Assembly (NCBI GenBank): GCA_032622095.1
Contig: CP136061.1
Coordinates: 86,838,324 to 86,902,323 of the forward strand
From: Siphonodentalium dalli
Lineage: Eukaryota; Mollusca; Scaphopoda; Gadilida; Siphonodentaliidae
Reading direction: 5' to 3'
DNA length: 64,000 nt
Part shown: piece by piece, positions 29,190 through 38,513 of the stretch
Position numbering within the stretch: position 1 is the stretch's first letter
How the letters are laid out: each line of letters opens with the position of its first letter
Position numbers and translations under genes: made by a program
Notes under the pieces: model-generated
The model's input: the letters and a program-made list of their open reading frames with translations, nothing else
Database searches by the model: none
What the model was told of the DNA's origin: nothing

Positions 29190-30098
29190 TTACTCGAATC
29201 TTTGCGGCGTTTTTTGTGCACTGTTTTGATATTTTTTTTTCGCCGGTAATTTACACTGTTTTCTCACACTGGCAAAATAATTTTTCACATGTTTTTTCAA
29301 TCCGTTTATTATCTTTGGTAATTTCTGCAATCCGCACCGTAATTTTTGCTCTTCGCACTTTGCACTGCATACTATTTTTCCTATTTATTTATTTATAAGA
29401 TAATTTTGCTTTTTGTCATACTTTTTTGCCATTTTTCTGATTGTTTTTTGGCTTGCATTTTTTTACTTTTTCACACAAGTGTTTGCCACTTTGTTGAATA
29501 TTTATTTTTTCTCAAACCAGTTGCTATTGATTATTTATTTTTTTCAGTAGGGAATAAAGGCTCTTTTGTTTGGCATTCTGCTGCGCGGATATTTCAATCA
29601 AGTTCGCCGTATTTTTCAATTAATTGGCACTTATTTTTTCGTTTTTGCCCATTTTCACGGAAATTTCTTTTCAATTTTTTAATTTCATGTAATTGAATTA
29701 TTTTTGTCCAAGAGTATTATTTTTGCCAATTTTCGTAGGATTATTTTTCAAATGGTTTTATAAATGTAGGTGAATTTGTCTATAAAGGCTACCAATAGCG
29801 TTTATATAGGCATATTTCGGATAGTATATCACCATTTGTTCAATATTCGTGCATTTACACCTTGTATAACATCTTTTATCGAGGAGTTCCGAAATTAGCA
29901 AATTTTGGGAGTTTTTATTTGCGCGAATTGTTTTTTGGAAGATAACGAATAATTTCCCGAAACAGTCCAACGAGGGGACGTCGCTATAACAACGTTGCGA
30001 TCTCATGAAAATTCTTGCTGGAATTTTCGGAACTATTCGTATCTGCTAAAACAGCCAATCGTTATTTTGTTGAACCGGGAAGTAGGTCATTTGCAGTG
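29190..30098 (+). other. T-rich leader of the LTR element
   Basis: T-rich, low-complexity sequence to about 29760, then more balanced DNA to the first ATG at 30099. Short frames within it have skewed Phe/Leu-rich composition and no domain. It is the expected place for a packaging or dimerisation signal, but none was recognised. Confidence 0.5.
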
Positions 30099-31463
30099 AT
30101 GATTCAAAACATCAGTGCAGATGTGAAAGCGGCGTATAATCCGATAAACAGCCAGCTAGTTGAGCCATTGTTCGCTCAAGCGCACACTCCGTGGGTACAC
30201 TCCGTCGCTAATCCGCTGATTAGCCAACATGATGATTCAATGTCCGGATTTGCTCATGGAGCTTCTAGTCACACGGGGTCAAACATCTCAATCGGATTAA
30301 TGTATGATTACCCATCAAATCAAACGTTCATGCACTCAATGGTTATCGGGAGTGATACTAACCATTGCGAAAAAATATATTCGCAGGTGAGTAACGGTGG
30401 TGGGGCATCACATAACAGTTTCAACGCGCCGGACTTATTGTCAACTGAAATTAACGCTTGGCAGGCTAGCAATGTCCAAACCCCGAATACAGAACAATTG
30501 ACAGTTGGAACGAATCAAAACATGACATACCAACAACCATTGTACCCAACTAATGTTGATGGTACCATTTCTGATTCAGGGGCCCAAGTTACCAATGTGC
30601 AAAATATGTCCAGTTACTTATCGGGAAATGGGATGGGAAATCTGCTGATGTCCACAATTCCAGAGTCGACTGTAACAATTCCACAATCGGACACAAATTT
30701 GACACCAGATCCGACAACAAATGGTTCATATATCTCTTATCAACCCAGAGACGTGCAACCGTGCGTGCCACAATTTTGGTGTCTCCCAGATGTACCGCCG
30801 CCATATTGGGATCCGCCGGTATTCAATCCACATAACATGCAAATGTTTGGTTCGCCTTTCCTTAATTATGGCGCTCCGGTGGTCACAAATCAAGTGAGTC
30901 CACAACCAGTGGGAAGTCACGAGGTCGTTAGACCAAAGCAAGTTGATGGAATTCACAATGTTGATAAGGTAACCAATCCAGGGTCCACTAGGAGAGCGAA
31001 ACCAGTTTCAAACAGGTGGAAACCGTATCCCAATAGGGGTGACGTACTGGGTTGGAAAGGTATACAAGTACCAACGTCTCATTACACATGTTCCAGTACA
31101 GGGACGTGTCCGATTTCCACGTTGGATACTGCCCCCATTCAGTTGAATGGGACTCGGTATAAAGGAGCTACTACAAATTATGCTCCCTTTGGAGATCGTA
31201 CATTCAAACAAATATCTCTTCCTGTACAGACACCGGCAGTACAGCCGACATCTTGGCCCATACCAACAGTGCCACTACCACATGGCTATGTTCCAAATAA
31301 AACGCCATGGGGTACAAACATTCGGAGTATGCCTACCCCAAATGTGTGCACGACTTCAGGGCCATTATCGGGTCCACTTGGGGCAAAGCAATGCAGGGGC
31401 GAATCAAGTTTGGCTGGGAAATTCTGTGTCGGGTTCTGTGCCCCAACATGTACCTCAGAATGA
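30099..31463 (+). CDS. LTR-element ORF1, low-complexity protein of unknown function
   Basis: The first ATG in the frame is at 30099, giving 454 codons; the open frame extends left to about 30015 without an ATG. The protein is rich in Asn, Gln, Pro, Ser and Thr and poor in charge, with a Pro/aromatic patch (VPPPYWDPPVFNP, about residues 229-241). It looks disordered or prion-like. I see no capsid major homology region, zinc knuckle or protease D(T/S)G motif. Its position first after the leader is where gag would lie, so a structural role is plausible but inferred. The last ~23 codons (from about 31393) change composition to Cys-rich, while the +1 frame takes on the Asn/Gln/Pro style. Translation or the ancestral ORF therefore probably moves to ORF2 near 31375-31395. 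Confidence 0.6.
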   Translation: MIQNISADVKAAYNPINSQLVEPLFAQAHTPWVHSVANPLISQHDDSMSGFAHGASSHTGSNISIGLMYDYPSNQTFMHSMVIGSDTNHCEKIYSQVSNGGGASHNSFNAPDLLSTEINAWQASNVQTPNTEQLTVGTNQNMTYQQPLYPTNVDGTISDSGAQVTNVQNMSSYLSGNGMGNLLMSTIPESTVTIPQSDTNLTPDPTTNGSYISYQPRDVQPCVPQFWCLPDVPPPYWDPPVFNPHNMQMFGSPFLNYGAPVVTNQVSPQPVGSHEVVRPKQVDGIHNVDKVTNPGSTRRAKPVSNRWKPYPNRGDVLGWKGIQVPTSHYTCSSTGTCPISTLDTAPIQLNGTRYKGATTNYAPFGDRTFKQISLPVQTPAVQPTSWPIPTVPLPHGYVPNKTPWGTNIRSMPTPNVCTTSGPLSGPLGAKQCRGESSLAGKFCVGFCAPTCTSE

Positions 31464-33369
31464 GGTTTCTACAATGTCCGTGTCACCAGTGTCGGTCCCA
31501 CCCGTTAGCAAACCGGTGGTAAACCAATCCGGAGAAATACACCAAGCTTTGGCACTGCAATTTAACCCTGCAGTGAATATGCCTCCACAACCAGGGTATA
31601 ATCAAGCTATGGCAGTTCAAATCCCGCCTGGGGGCTATTTAAATCAGGCAATGATGTCTGTAGCGACAAACATGATTGCCGGAGCCATCCCTTCTGCCCA
31701 GACAGTTTCCGGGATGCAGTCAATGGGGAATGGGCAAAGTTTCCCCGTGGGGACAACAATCAATCCTTCAGTACTTCGGATACAGGTACCAAATAACCCT
31801 CCGATCATGGTCCAGGCCAACAATCTGAGTTTAGTTACTACTCAGAATGTTCCAATGCAACAATATCCATCTGGCGGAATTCCAACTAACCCACCTATGC
31901 AAAATGTTCCAATAACAATTAGCGGAACTGACGGACAAGTTTATGGTGGTTACCAAACTGTTACAACGGAAAATCTAACCAAATCGCCAGAAAGGGGTGA
32001 TGTTGACATAACATTTCAACGTCGGTCTGACCAAAACTCATTTCGGGAACCAACAATCAGTGGAATTTCAGTAACATCCGGGCGCGAGAAGGTAAATGCA
32101 AAACCAGCCCAACATATGCCTGCGTCTGCTGAAACGGGACCCAGACAAAATTATGGTCAAGATGTACCTATAAATGGAGTAAACTCAATACCGCCACAAA
32201 TACCATTATCAAAGGACGGTAAAGTAACTGGGCAGCCGTTTGACTTCGAATTCCGTTCATTTGCTGAATTTCAACGTTGGAATAAAGCCGAATGTAAAGC
32301 TGCACTGTCATCTTGTCGGGAGGGTTCCGCCCTCGACTATCACAAGTCGCTCGAAGAAAATAGTTCGCATATGACGTTCAAGGAAAGCCTTATTGAAATG
32401 GGGAATAGGTTCGGTGATAATGATCAGCCGCAAGTCGAAGAACTAAAGTTTCGAGAAGTGTCTACCCCAACAGAGTCTATGGCTGCTGCTATAGAACATG
32501 TTCGATTCCACCAATTTAACCGAAACGTAACTTTTGGCGATGCCAATATTACGAACCAAGATGTGATAGATTTATCGTGTGATTATTTTGAATCGGAAAA
32601 CGACAGTCCGCCGCGAACTAGAGATATACATGTTGTAGATAAATCCATATCATTTCCTCAATGGAACAACGGGAGAAGTAATGATGAATTTAATGAACGA
32701 ATTCTGCTGAAATCGCTATCAAAATCAAATACATCCAAAGATGAATCTCGTGAACGATTTCTACGGCGGGAATCGCAATCGAACACACTAAATAACGAAG
32801 AATCTAACGAACGATTTCTGCTGAAATCGCAATCAAATACATCAAATTTAAGTGGTATTTCCGATCAGTGTCTCCGCTCTCTGTCGCAAATTTCATTGCA
32901 AACAAGTAACGTGTTCTGTTTAAAATCCAAAACGATCATTTCTACACCACAATCGTGGGACACACAGTCGCTCGAAATGCAACCACAGTGTGACGTCACA
33001 AATAATACTAAATCATCCGAAACGGCTAAATTTGTCGAATCGCACCAGAGTGATAATAGTTTGTCCAGAACTGACATGCCAGAAACACATGTTATCGGAG
33101 TAGGGCCTTGCGTAATCAAAAAAGAAACAAGGCGCACGAGCTCTATATTTTCACTATGTTCAACTACTGAAACTACAGTCGAACAAACTATCGAAAAACA
33201 AATTTGCAAAAAGTCAACCAAAATGAATGGTCCTCGCTGTTTCTTGCACAAATCATTGAAATGTTGCACTAGTAATGACATAGTAGCCAGGGCTGTAATC
33301 ACACCATTTTCGTCATTATGGATGTTCACACTGTTATGGCGAAAGAAAGCAAAAAGCTTCTTGCACTAA
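31147..33369 (+). CDS. LTR-element ORF2, probable continuation of ORF1 in the +1 frame
   Basis: 740 codons from the ATG at 31147, but only the part from about 31390 has the same Gln/Asn/Pro/Val-rich style as ORF1. The upstream overlap is probably a shadow. Around residues 357-420 is a short better-ordered, mixed-charge segment (FDFEFRSFAEFQRW onward). Residues ~513-565 hold three imperfect repeats built on (N/S)ERFLL(K/R)-x-SQSNTS. The C-terminus has basic and Cys-containing patches and ends WRKKAKSFLH. No polymerase, integrase or protease motif is seen. It is either the C-terminal part of a single ~1.1-kresidue protein split by one base, or the product of programmed frameshifting. I cannot assign a function. 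Confidence 0.55.
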   Translation: MGLGIKELLQIMLPLEIVHSNKYLFLYRHRQYSRHLGPYQQCHYHMAMFQIKRHGVQTFGVCLPQMCARLQGHYRVHLGQSNAGANQVWLGNSVSGSVPQHVPQNEVSTMSVSPVSVPPVSKPVVNQSGEIHQALALQFNPAVNMPPQPGYNQAMAVQIPPGGYLNQAMMSVATNMIAGAIPSAQTVSGMQSMGNGQSFPVGTTINPSVLRIQVPNNPPIMVQANNLSLVTTQNVPMQQYPSGGIPTNPPMQNVPITISGTDGQVYGGYQTVTTENLTKSPERGDVDITFQRRSDQNSFREPTISGISVTSGREKVNAKPAQHMPASAETGPRQNYGQDVPINGVNSIPPQIPLSKDGKVTGQPFDFEFRSFAEFQRWNKAECKAALSSCREGSALDYHKSLEENSSHMTFKESLIEMGNRFGDNDQPQVEELKFREVSTPTESMAAAIEHVRFHQFNRNVTFGDANITNQDVIDLSCDYFESENDSPPRTRDIHVVDKSISFPQWNNGRSNDEFNERILLKSLSKSNTSKDESRERFLRRESQSNTLNNEESNERFLLKSQSNTSNLSGISDQCLRSLSQISLQTSNVFCLKSKTIISTPQSWDTQSLEMQPQCDVTNNTKSSETAKFVESHQSDNSLSRTDMPETHVIGVGPCVIKKETRRTSSIFSLCSTTETTVEQTIEKQICKKSTKMNGPRCFLHKSLKCCTSNDIVARAVITPFSSLWMFTLLWRKKAKSFLH

Positions 33370-35777
33370 CACTCTCCATGTAATGCACGGACCTCGTGTA
33401 CCATCGCGACAATAATTAAGTTGTGATCTCATAGGAAAATGCTTTTTTCTATTTTTAACGGGGTAAATGGAGTGATTGAAAAGTGTAATAGATATGTGGC
33501 CTGTTTTTTTGTTGTTTTTTTATACAAATTTTCATTCACCAAAGCCAGCTGGTTTTTGGGCACACATGTAGATAAATTACATGTATATAAATTACATGTA
33601 TATCTGCATAATAATTATGGAATTAACTACGTCCACAGCATATCGTCACAATTTTTTGTGTATTCTAAATCAAGTTTTGTCGAGTTGTGGACGTCAAAAT
33701 AATATAATATTGACGTATTTGTATGCCTCACATCCCTCATTGTCTAATTTTTCCTTGACCATGGTGTATAATAATTACTTAATTATTTTTCGGTAATTAT
33801 ATTCCATATATATATATAATGGCTACATTGTTTTGGTGACAACTGCTGGTTTCACGTGATGCTGGTTTCACGTGATGCCTTGCGTCTAAAGGAAAAAAGG
33901 GGAAATGGAGTCATATAATGTCACACTGTATATATATATATATATAGGACCACCAGCTATTATAAGCGTTTTCCAGCACAGGGACGCATCTAACCTCAAA
34001 CTTGCACCCACTCAGAAGAATGGGCGCCAAGTAACTATATTTCAATGTGTTAACAAAAGTCCTAGTTACAATAAAAATCAGTCTTAACACAGAACAGGGG
34101 CGTGTAACACAAGACAAACGGGACAGAGCAGCTGCTCTCGTTCCCAATCTCCTGCATCTAATTGTAGTGACGAACCTTCCTTAAATGTAGGCTTCCATCA
34201 AATGTAAGATTGATATTGAAATGATCACACAAGCTCACAAGAATCTTGTCTCTTTTGATCTGCGGTTCAGAAGAGAATACTCATGCTATTGTTAAAGGCA
34301 CATCTGCATTGCAGAGAGTTGCATATATATGGCCAGAATAGAAATATATAGCAACAGAAAGTAATGTTTCCAAAAATTGAGATAAACCATAATGAACATC
34401 TGAACTTGCTGTTAATCCGAGAATGCCTAATTTAAATATAGTTACAACAGTATGCCTTATCCTAACCTCCATTCTGTTCTGCTTAATAGACAATAAAGAG
34501 CGTTTAGTCACATGACCATAATGAAAACGATTACGGACTAAGGCTCGAATATTACCATTGAGTTTCTGTTTATATCTTATGTTTCTATTTACCTTTCTGG
34601 TGTCGTGTCTAGTGGATTGGCGTTCGGTAGACATTAAATAGGGATTAACTAATTGCTGTGTTTCTTCCAATTCACCACTAACATTGCCTTCATTTGTATG
34701 TGTATCATTATAAGTGCACGGGAGTCGGCACTCGTTGCTGAAGATAACATTATCACCCAGCAGTATAGGGCCAACTAACACTATCACCCATTGGTCCCGA
34801 TTAGATATGAGAGTAGGGGGTTGTGTATGTTGTAAAGTCTGCACCCTCTTTTTAGTGGCATATGTAGGCACCCGCCAATCCACAAGCTGTTGTATTCCTA
34901 CTTTCTGGTAACAATACATTGTTTGGGAATGTATATATATTTGAAACACATTCCATGATTTCCACTCACAAAATGGTTTCCAATCGTATTGTCATCATCC
35001 AATTGTAAGAACTCAAGAATCGTTAACAGTGACATTTAACTAAGAACAGTAACTCTAAAATAAAACAAAATATCAAAACATCGCAAGCATAAGCTGTATA
35101 ATAGACCATCTCAGAGATGGGCCTACCCAAGGGGAAGTTTATGAGAGTTTGCTAACTCTCATCAATGGTCCACGATAATGTTTGAATAATCGCATAAATA
35201 TTGAAGATGGTTAGACTGCAGCTGCAGTCTGAATATATGGGGTTCAATTGAATATATGATGCGGATCGGGGAAATATATCAAATTAAACTTAGCAAGAAA
35301 TAAGTCAAATGACATACGTTAGAGCTTATCTCATACAGAGCCATTAGTTGGATTTGACAATTTCCCGATGAAGAGGACTGCTGTCTTTTTTGACGCAAAA
35401 CACACCCACATGAGAGAAATCTCAGCACACGTAAACTTTGCCAGATTCAAAATATCTCGTGACAATTACTCGTACCTTTTATTACTATCAGCTGATGGTA
35501 ATAAAATTACCTGATCCTACGATTGAATTTCAAAATTCTGTAGTTCAAAATTCATTTAGCTAGAATTTGTTAAGGGTTTAACACAAGCAAGTAACCCTGT
35601 TTTGGCTCGTGGGTTCGTAACATGGGTTTTTGGAACCCATCAGAGCGGTGTTCATTGAGAGGTCTCAGAGAGGTGTTAGCCATGTCTCTGAGAACTATGC
35701 TGCCTCATTTTGGGTCAAGAGGTGTTTGTATATCTACCTTCCCTGAATTTTAGAGTAGGTTGGTCGTTCTTTTTATT
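33370..35777. other. 3' non-coding part of the LTR element
   Basis: About 2.4 kb between ORF2 and the purine tract, with no sense gene. It contains a GCTGGTTTCACGTGATGCTG short duplication (33846-33877), a (TA)n run near 33930-33947 and the antisense frame at 34281-34949. Its origin, whether element UTR or captured host sequence, cannot be decided from one copy. Confidence 0.4.
34281..34949 (-). CDS. Antisense open frame of 222 codons, doubtful
   Basis: Open on the minus strand inside the LTR element's 3' region, starting at a non-ATG codon. The protein is basic in the middle (RKVNRNIRYKQKLNGNIRAL) with a hydrophobic stretch near the C-terminus (FLETLLSVAIYFYSGHIYA). I recognise no family and see no splice or promoter signal. 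At this length it may be chance. It is listed because it is the longest frame in the 3' part of a very young element. Confidence 0.25.
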   Translation of the reverse strand: MFQIYIHSQTMYCYQKVGIQQLVDWRVPTYATKKRVQTLQHTQPPTLISNRDQWVIVLVGPILLGDNVIFSNECRLPCTYNDTHTNEGNVSGELEETQQLVNPYLMSTERQSTRHDTRKVNRNIRYKQKLNGNIRALVRNRFHYGHVTKRSLLSIKQNRMEVRIRHTVVTIFKLGILGLTASSDVHYGLSQFLETLLSVAIYFYSGHIYATLCNADVPLTIA

Positions 35778-35791
35778 AAAATGGGGAAGAG
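35778..35791 (+). other. Polypurine tract
   Basis: AAAATGGGGAAGAG lies directly before the TGTT of the right LTR, the position and composition expected for plus-strand priming. One T interrupts the purines. Confidence 0.75.
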
Positions 35792-36105
35792 TGTTGTATT
35801 TATGGGTCTTAATAGTTAGGCCTGGTAGAGTAAAACCTGTATCTGATAGATACGTCTCGGCAAACGGCTCCAATATAGCGATATTGGAGCGAAGATACGG
35901 GAAAATCCGGAAACCACCGAGGATGTCCGAAGATAGCCGGAAGTTCACGAGATGGCGAGGCTGACGGAAACCCATCACTCTGAATCCGACCTTCTTATTG
36001 ACAACATGTATTGATGTATTGCTGTATTATTAAAAGGTATTATTTCACACTTGCACTTCGTGTATAATTATTCACAATGCTGCACTGTACCCCAAAATTA
36101 TAACA
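35792..36105 (+). repeat. 3' LTR
   Basis: 314 bp, identical to the left LTR except G at 36060 for A at 29069. It ends AACA at 36105, 62 bp before the ATG of the C2H2 finger gene, so its promoter, if active, points into that gene. Confidence 0.85.
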
Positions 36106-36167
36106 AAGTCACGAATTAATAGAGGTAATACTGAGAGGAGCGCGAATTCTTGAAACGCCCAATAGAT

Positions 36168-37529
36168 ATGGCCAATACGTCGTACCAATTTTTTATTATG
36201 CTGGAAACAAAGAAGAAATTTAGTAAACTTTGTTCGTCATTCGCCAAACAAATGGATTCCCACAACGACGAGTGTAAGAATAAGGACAGCGACTGTGAGA
36301 AATGTTCAACTACATGTAATAATCTTGGCGCACAGATAAAAATGGAAACAGAAAATCCGCTGTTCCATTGTGGTGTTTGCGGAAAATCGTTCAATGAGTC
36401 GGCAGACTTGGATAGTCACATTGAGGAGAAACACATTGGTGATAGCCGTGAGCAACCATTGAATGTTTCCACCAGCCTAAACACAAAGAGCACCTGTGAT
36501 GTTTCCGTTCCATCTATCAATGTGTCCACCAGCCTAACTGCAGGCTTGGATAGACACACTGATGAGAACAATACTAATAAGAACAATGCCGCCGATGATA
36601 CTAACTGTGGGGTATCATCCATTGACTCCACCAGCTCAACAACGAGCAACAGTCTCCAAAGCAAGGATATACCAGTTGGCTGCGATATGTTGGGAAAATC
36701 ATTCAATGGAGCAGGTTCTGCGGTGAAGCGTAAAAAAATTGATTTCAAAGTTCGACCATATACATGCCAAATTTGTGAAAAAGCTTTCACCTCACCGAGC
36801 AACCTGTCCGCACATAAAAGGATTCATTCCGATGAACGACCTTATAGCTGTGACGTTTGTGAGAAAACATTTTCTCTCGCCGGCAGTTTGACTAAACACA
36901 AGATGATCCACACTGGTGAGCGCCCATATAGTTGTGATATATGTGGAAAATCATTTGCTGGGTCAGGTGACCTAGTTCCGCACAAGAGATCCCATTCTAA
37001 TGACCGCCCATATCCTTGCGATATATGCGGTAAAGCATTCACAATGTCTGGGAACTTGACTGCACACAAGAGGATACACAGCGGTCTCAGACCATATGCG
37101 TGTGATACTTGCGGAAAACCATTCACTAGTTCCAGTAACTTGACTAAACATAAAAGGATCCACACAGGGGATCGACCATACGCTTGCGGTATATGTGGGA
37201 AAGCATTCACCCACTCGGGACACCTGACACAACATAAACGTACTCACTTTAATGACCGCCCATATGAGTGCGGTGTTTGCGGCAAGTCATTCACTCAATC
37301 GGGAGATTTGACTGCGCACACAAGGATCCACACTGGTGCTCGACCATATGCATGCGAGATATGCGGGAAATCATTCACCCAATCTTGCAACCTCACGTCT
37401 CATAAGCGTTCTCACACCAAAGATCAGCCATACGATTGTGATATTTGTGGAAAATCATTTAGTCACTCAAGCAATCTGAAGGCACATAAGAAGAAAATGC
37501 ACTTATATATATTTAAACCGGCTCTATAA
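36168..37529 (+). CDS. C2H2 zinc-finger protein, ten fingers
   Basis: 453 codons from the first in-frame ATG (36168); an in-frame TGA at 36132-36134 closes the frame upstream. Residues ~1-60 are charged and Cys-containing. A SUMO-type IKME motif precedes a divergent finger, HCGVC...H-x4-H (Cys68). A Ser/Thr/Asn-rich linker (~95-190) follows. Nine canonical fingers (Y-x-C-x2-C-x3-F-x5-L-x2-H-x3-H) run from about residue 198 to 445 with H(S/T)xxRPY linkers. The last finger has one extra residue between its histidines. This is the standard layout of a sequence-specific nuclear DNA-binding protein; the target is unknown. The 3' LTR of the young retroelement ends 62 bp before the ATG, and a piggyBac-like MITE begins 28 bp after the stop. 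No KRAB, SCAN or BTB domain is seen. Confidence 0.85.
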   Translation: MANTSYQFFIMLETKKKFSKLCSSFAKQMDSHNDECKNKDSDCEKCSTTCNNLGAQIKMETENPLFHCGVCGKSFNESADLDSHIEEKHIGDSREQPLNVSTSLNTKSTCDVSVPSINVSTSLTAGLDRHTDENNTNKNNAADDTNCGVSSIDSTSSTTSNSLQSKDIPVGCDMLGKSFNGAGSAVKRKKIDFKVRPYTCQICEKAFTSPSNLSAHKRIHSDERPYSCDVCEKTFSLAGSLTKHKMIHTGERPYSCDICGKSFAGSGDLVPHKRSHSNDRPYPCDICGKAFTMSGNLTAHKRIHSGLRPYACDTCGKPFTSSSNLTKHKRIHTGDRPYACGICGKAFTHSGHLTQHKRTHFNDRPYECGVCGKSFTQSGDLTAHTRIHTGARPYACEICGKSFTQSCNLTSHKRSHTKDQPYDCDICGKSFSHSSNLKAHKKKMHLYIFKPAL

Positions 37530-37556
37530 TGATTGCGAGATGCAAGAACTCGTGAG

Positions 37557-38021
37557 TTAACCCTTTACTCAACAGAACGGTCATGTGCCAATGCATTCTC
37601 TTATATATGCTAGTCGACCATAGGTCGCCTCGCATATATAAGAGAATGCATTGGCTTAACACATATTAAAAATGATAAAATTGTCAAAGAATGTAGAAAA
37701 ATATTATAAAAATTGTTAAAAAATGTAAGAAAAAATTATAAAATTGTTAAAGAATGTAAGAAAAAAGGTAAAAAGTGTTAAAAAAAAGATTTTTTTTAGG
37801 CCAATGCTTTCTCTTATATATGCGAGGCGACCTATGATCGACTCGCATATATAAGAGAATGCATTGGCACAGGGAATAACTGTAACCATCACAATGTGGT
37901 CAATGAACCGGTTCCAATGATATCCATATTTGTATGGTGTTATTGAAACAGACCGAAGATATTTTAGGCTGTTGAAGCTTTATTTGGGCGTTTTTGGCCG
38001 TTTTGTTGGGTAAAGGGTTAA
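37557..38021. mobile_element. TTAA MITE family B (piggyBac-like) with two internal hairpins
   Basis: 465 bp between TTAA (37557-37560) and TTAA (38018-38021). Ends are TTAACCCTTTACTCAACA and TGTTGGGTAAAGGGTTAA. Inside are two long hairpins, CCAATGCATTCTCTTATATA with its inverse (37590-37654) and a second at about 37800-37867. Their centres (TAGTCGACCATAGGTCGCCT versus AGGCGACCTATGATCGACT) are reverse complements of each other, so the two hairpins can also pair mutually. Between them is a GTTAAAAAATGTAAGAAAAA tandem patch. No ORF. Confidence 0.8.
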
Positions 38022-38513
38022 TTCAGGAAATTTGATGAGTTATTATGATCGACATTCATGAACAGACATCGAGCCCCCATACTGTGAAAACTGTGTACTT
38101 ATGATTTGTGTGGAATGTTATTCCATCGACCTTGTATAAAATACTGTAGGTAATCCTAGGCTACTCTTAGCCACCACTGTTATCGCGACCATGTTGTGTG
38201 CCAACACTTGGTCACGTAACATGGCGAGACACAAGCGAATATATTTCAACGACCACCCGATAATTTAATAACTTATATCTTACATGCTCAATTATCCTTG
38301 GAGTAAAAGTTGCAACAACAACTCGAAACATTCGAAAAAGGCTATATTACTATAATGTTCACGAAGTCATTCATTGAATCAATTTGACAGAATATAAGAG
38401 AACTTATGTCAACCATGGTTACTCAAAACATTTGAATCAATTACGCATTAGTTAACATCTGGTACATGATCAATTAAAAAAAAAATGTACCTTTCATATG
38501 TGTGACAATATTC
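38022..38513. other. Non-coding stretch, no gene seen
   Basis: Unassigned. There is no supported gene or delimited repeat. Confidence 0.4.

Larger units (their letters stand above)
28801..36105 (+). mobile_element. Young non-autonomous LTR retrotransposon with two unrecognised ORFs
   Basis: The complete layout is 5' LTR (28801-29114), AA spacer, tRNA-Ser primer region (29117-29189), T-rich leader, two overlapping sense ORFs (30099-33369), about 2.4 kb without a sense gene, a purine tract (35778-35791) and 3' LTR (35792-36105). Both LTRs are 314 bp, start TGTT, end AACA, and differ at one base by eye (29069 A versus 36060 G), so insertion is recent. The total is 7305 bp. I see no protease, reverse transcriptase, RNase H or integrase motif, so it must have been mobilised in trans. 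The flanks ATAGT (left) and AAGTC (right) do not form a target duplication. This hints at inter-element recombination or a deletion at one end. Confidence 0.8.

Noticed and set aside
30015-30098. N-terminal extension of LTR-element ORF1
   Set aside because: The frame is open but has no ATG before 30099, so the ATG start was preferred.
32865-33329. 154-codon minus-strand frame
   Set aside because: Antisense shadow of LTR-element ORF2; no domain of its own.
36416-37247. Three minus-strand frames of 91-128 codons
   Set aside because: Antisense shadows of the C2H2 finger gene; the periodic pattern mirrors the finger repeats.
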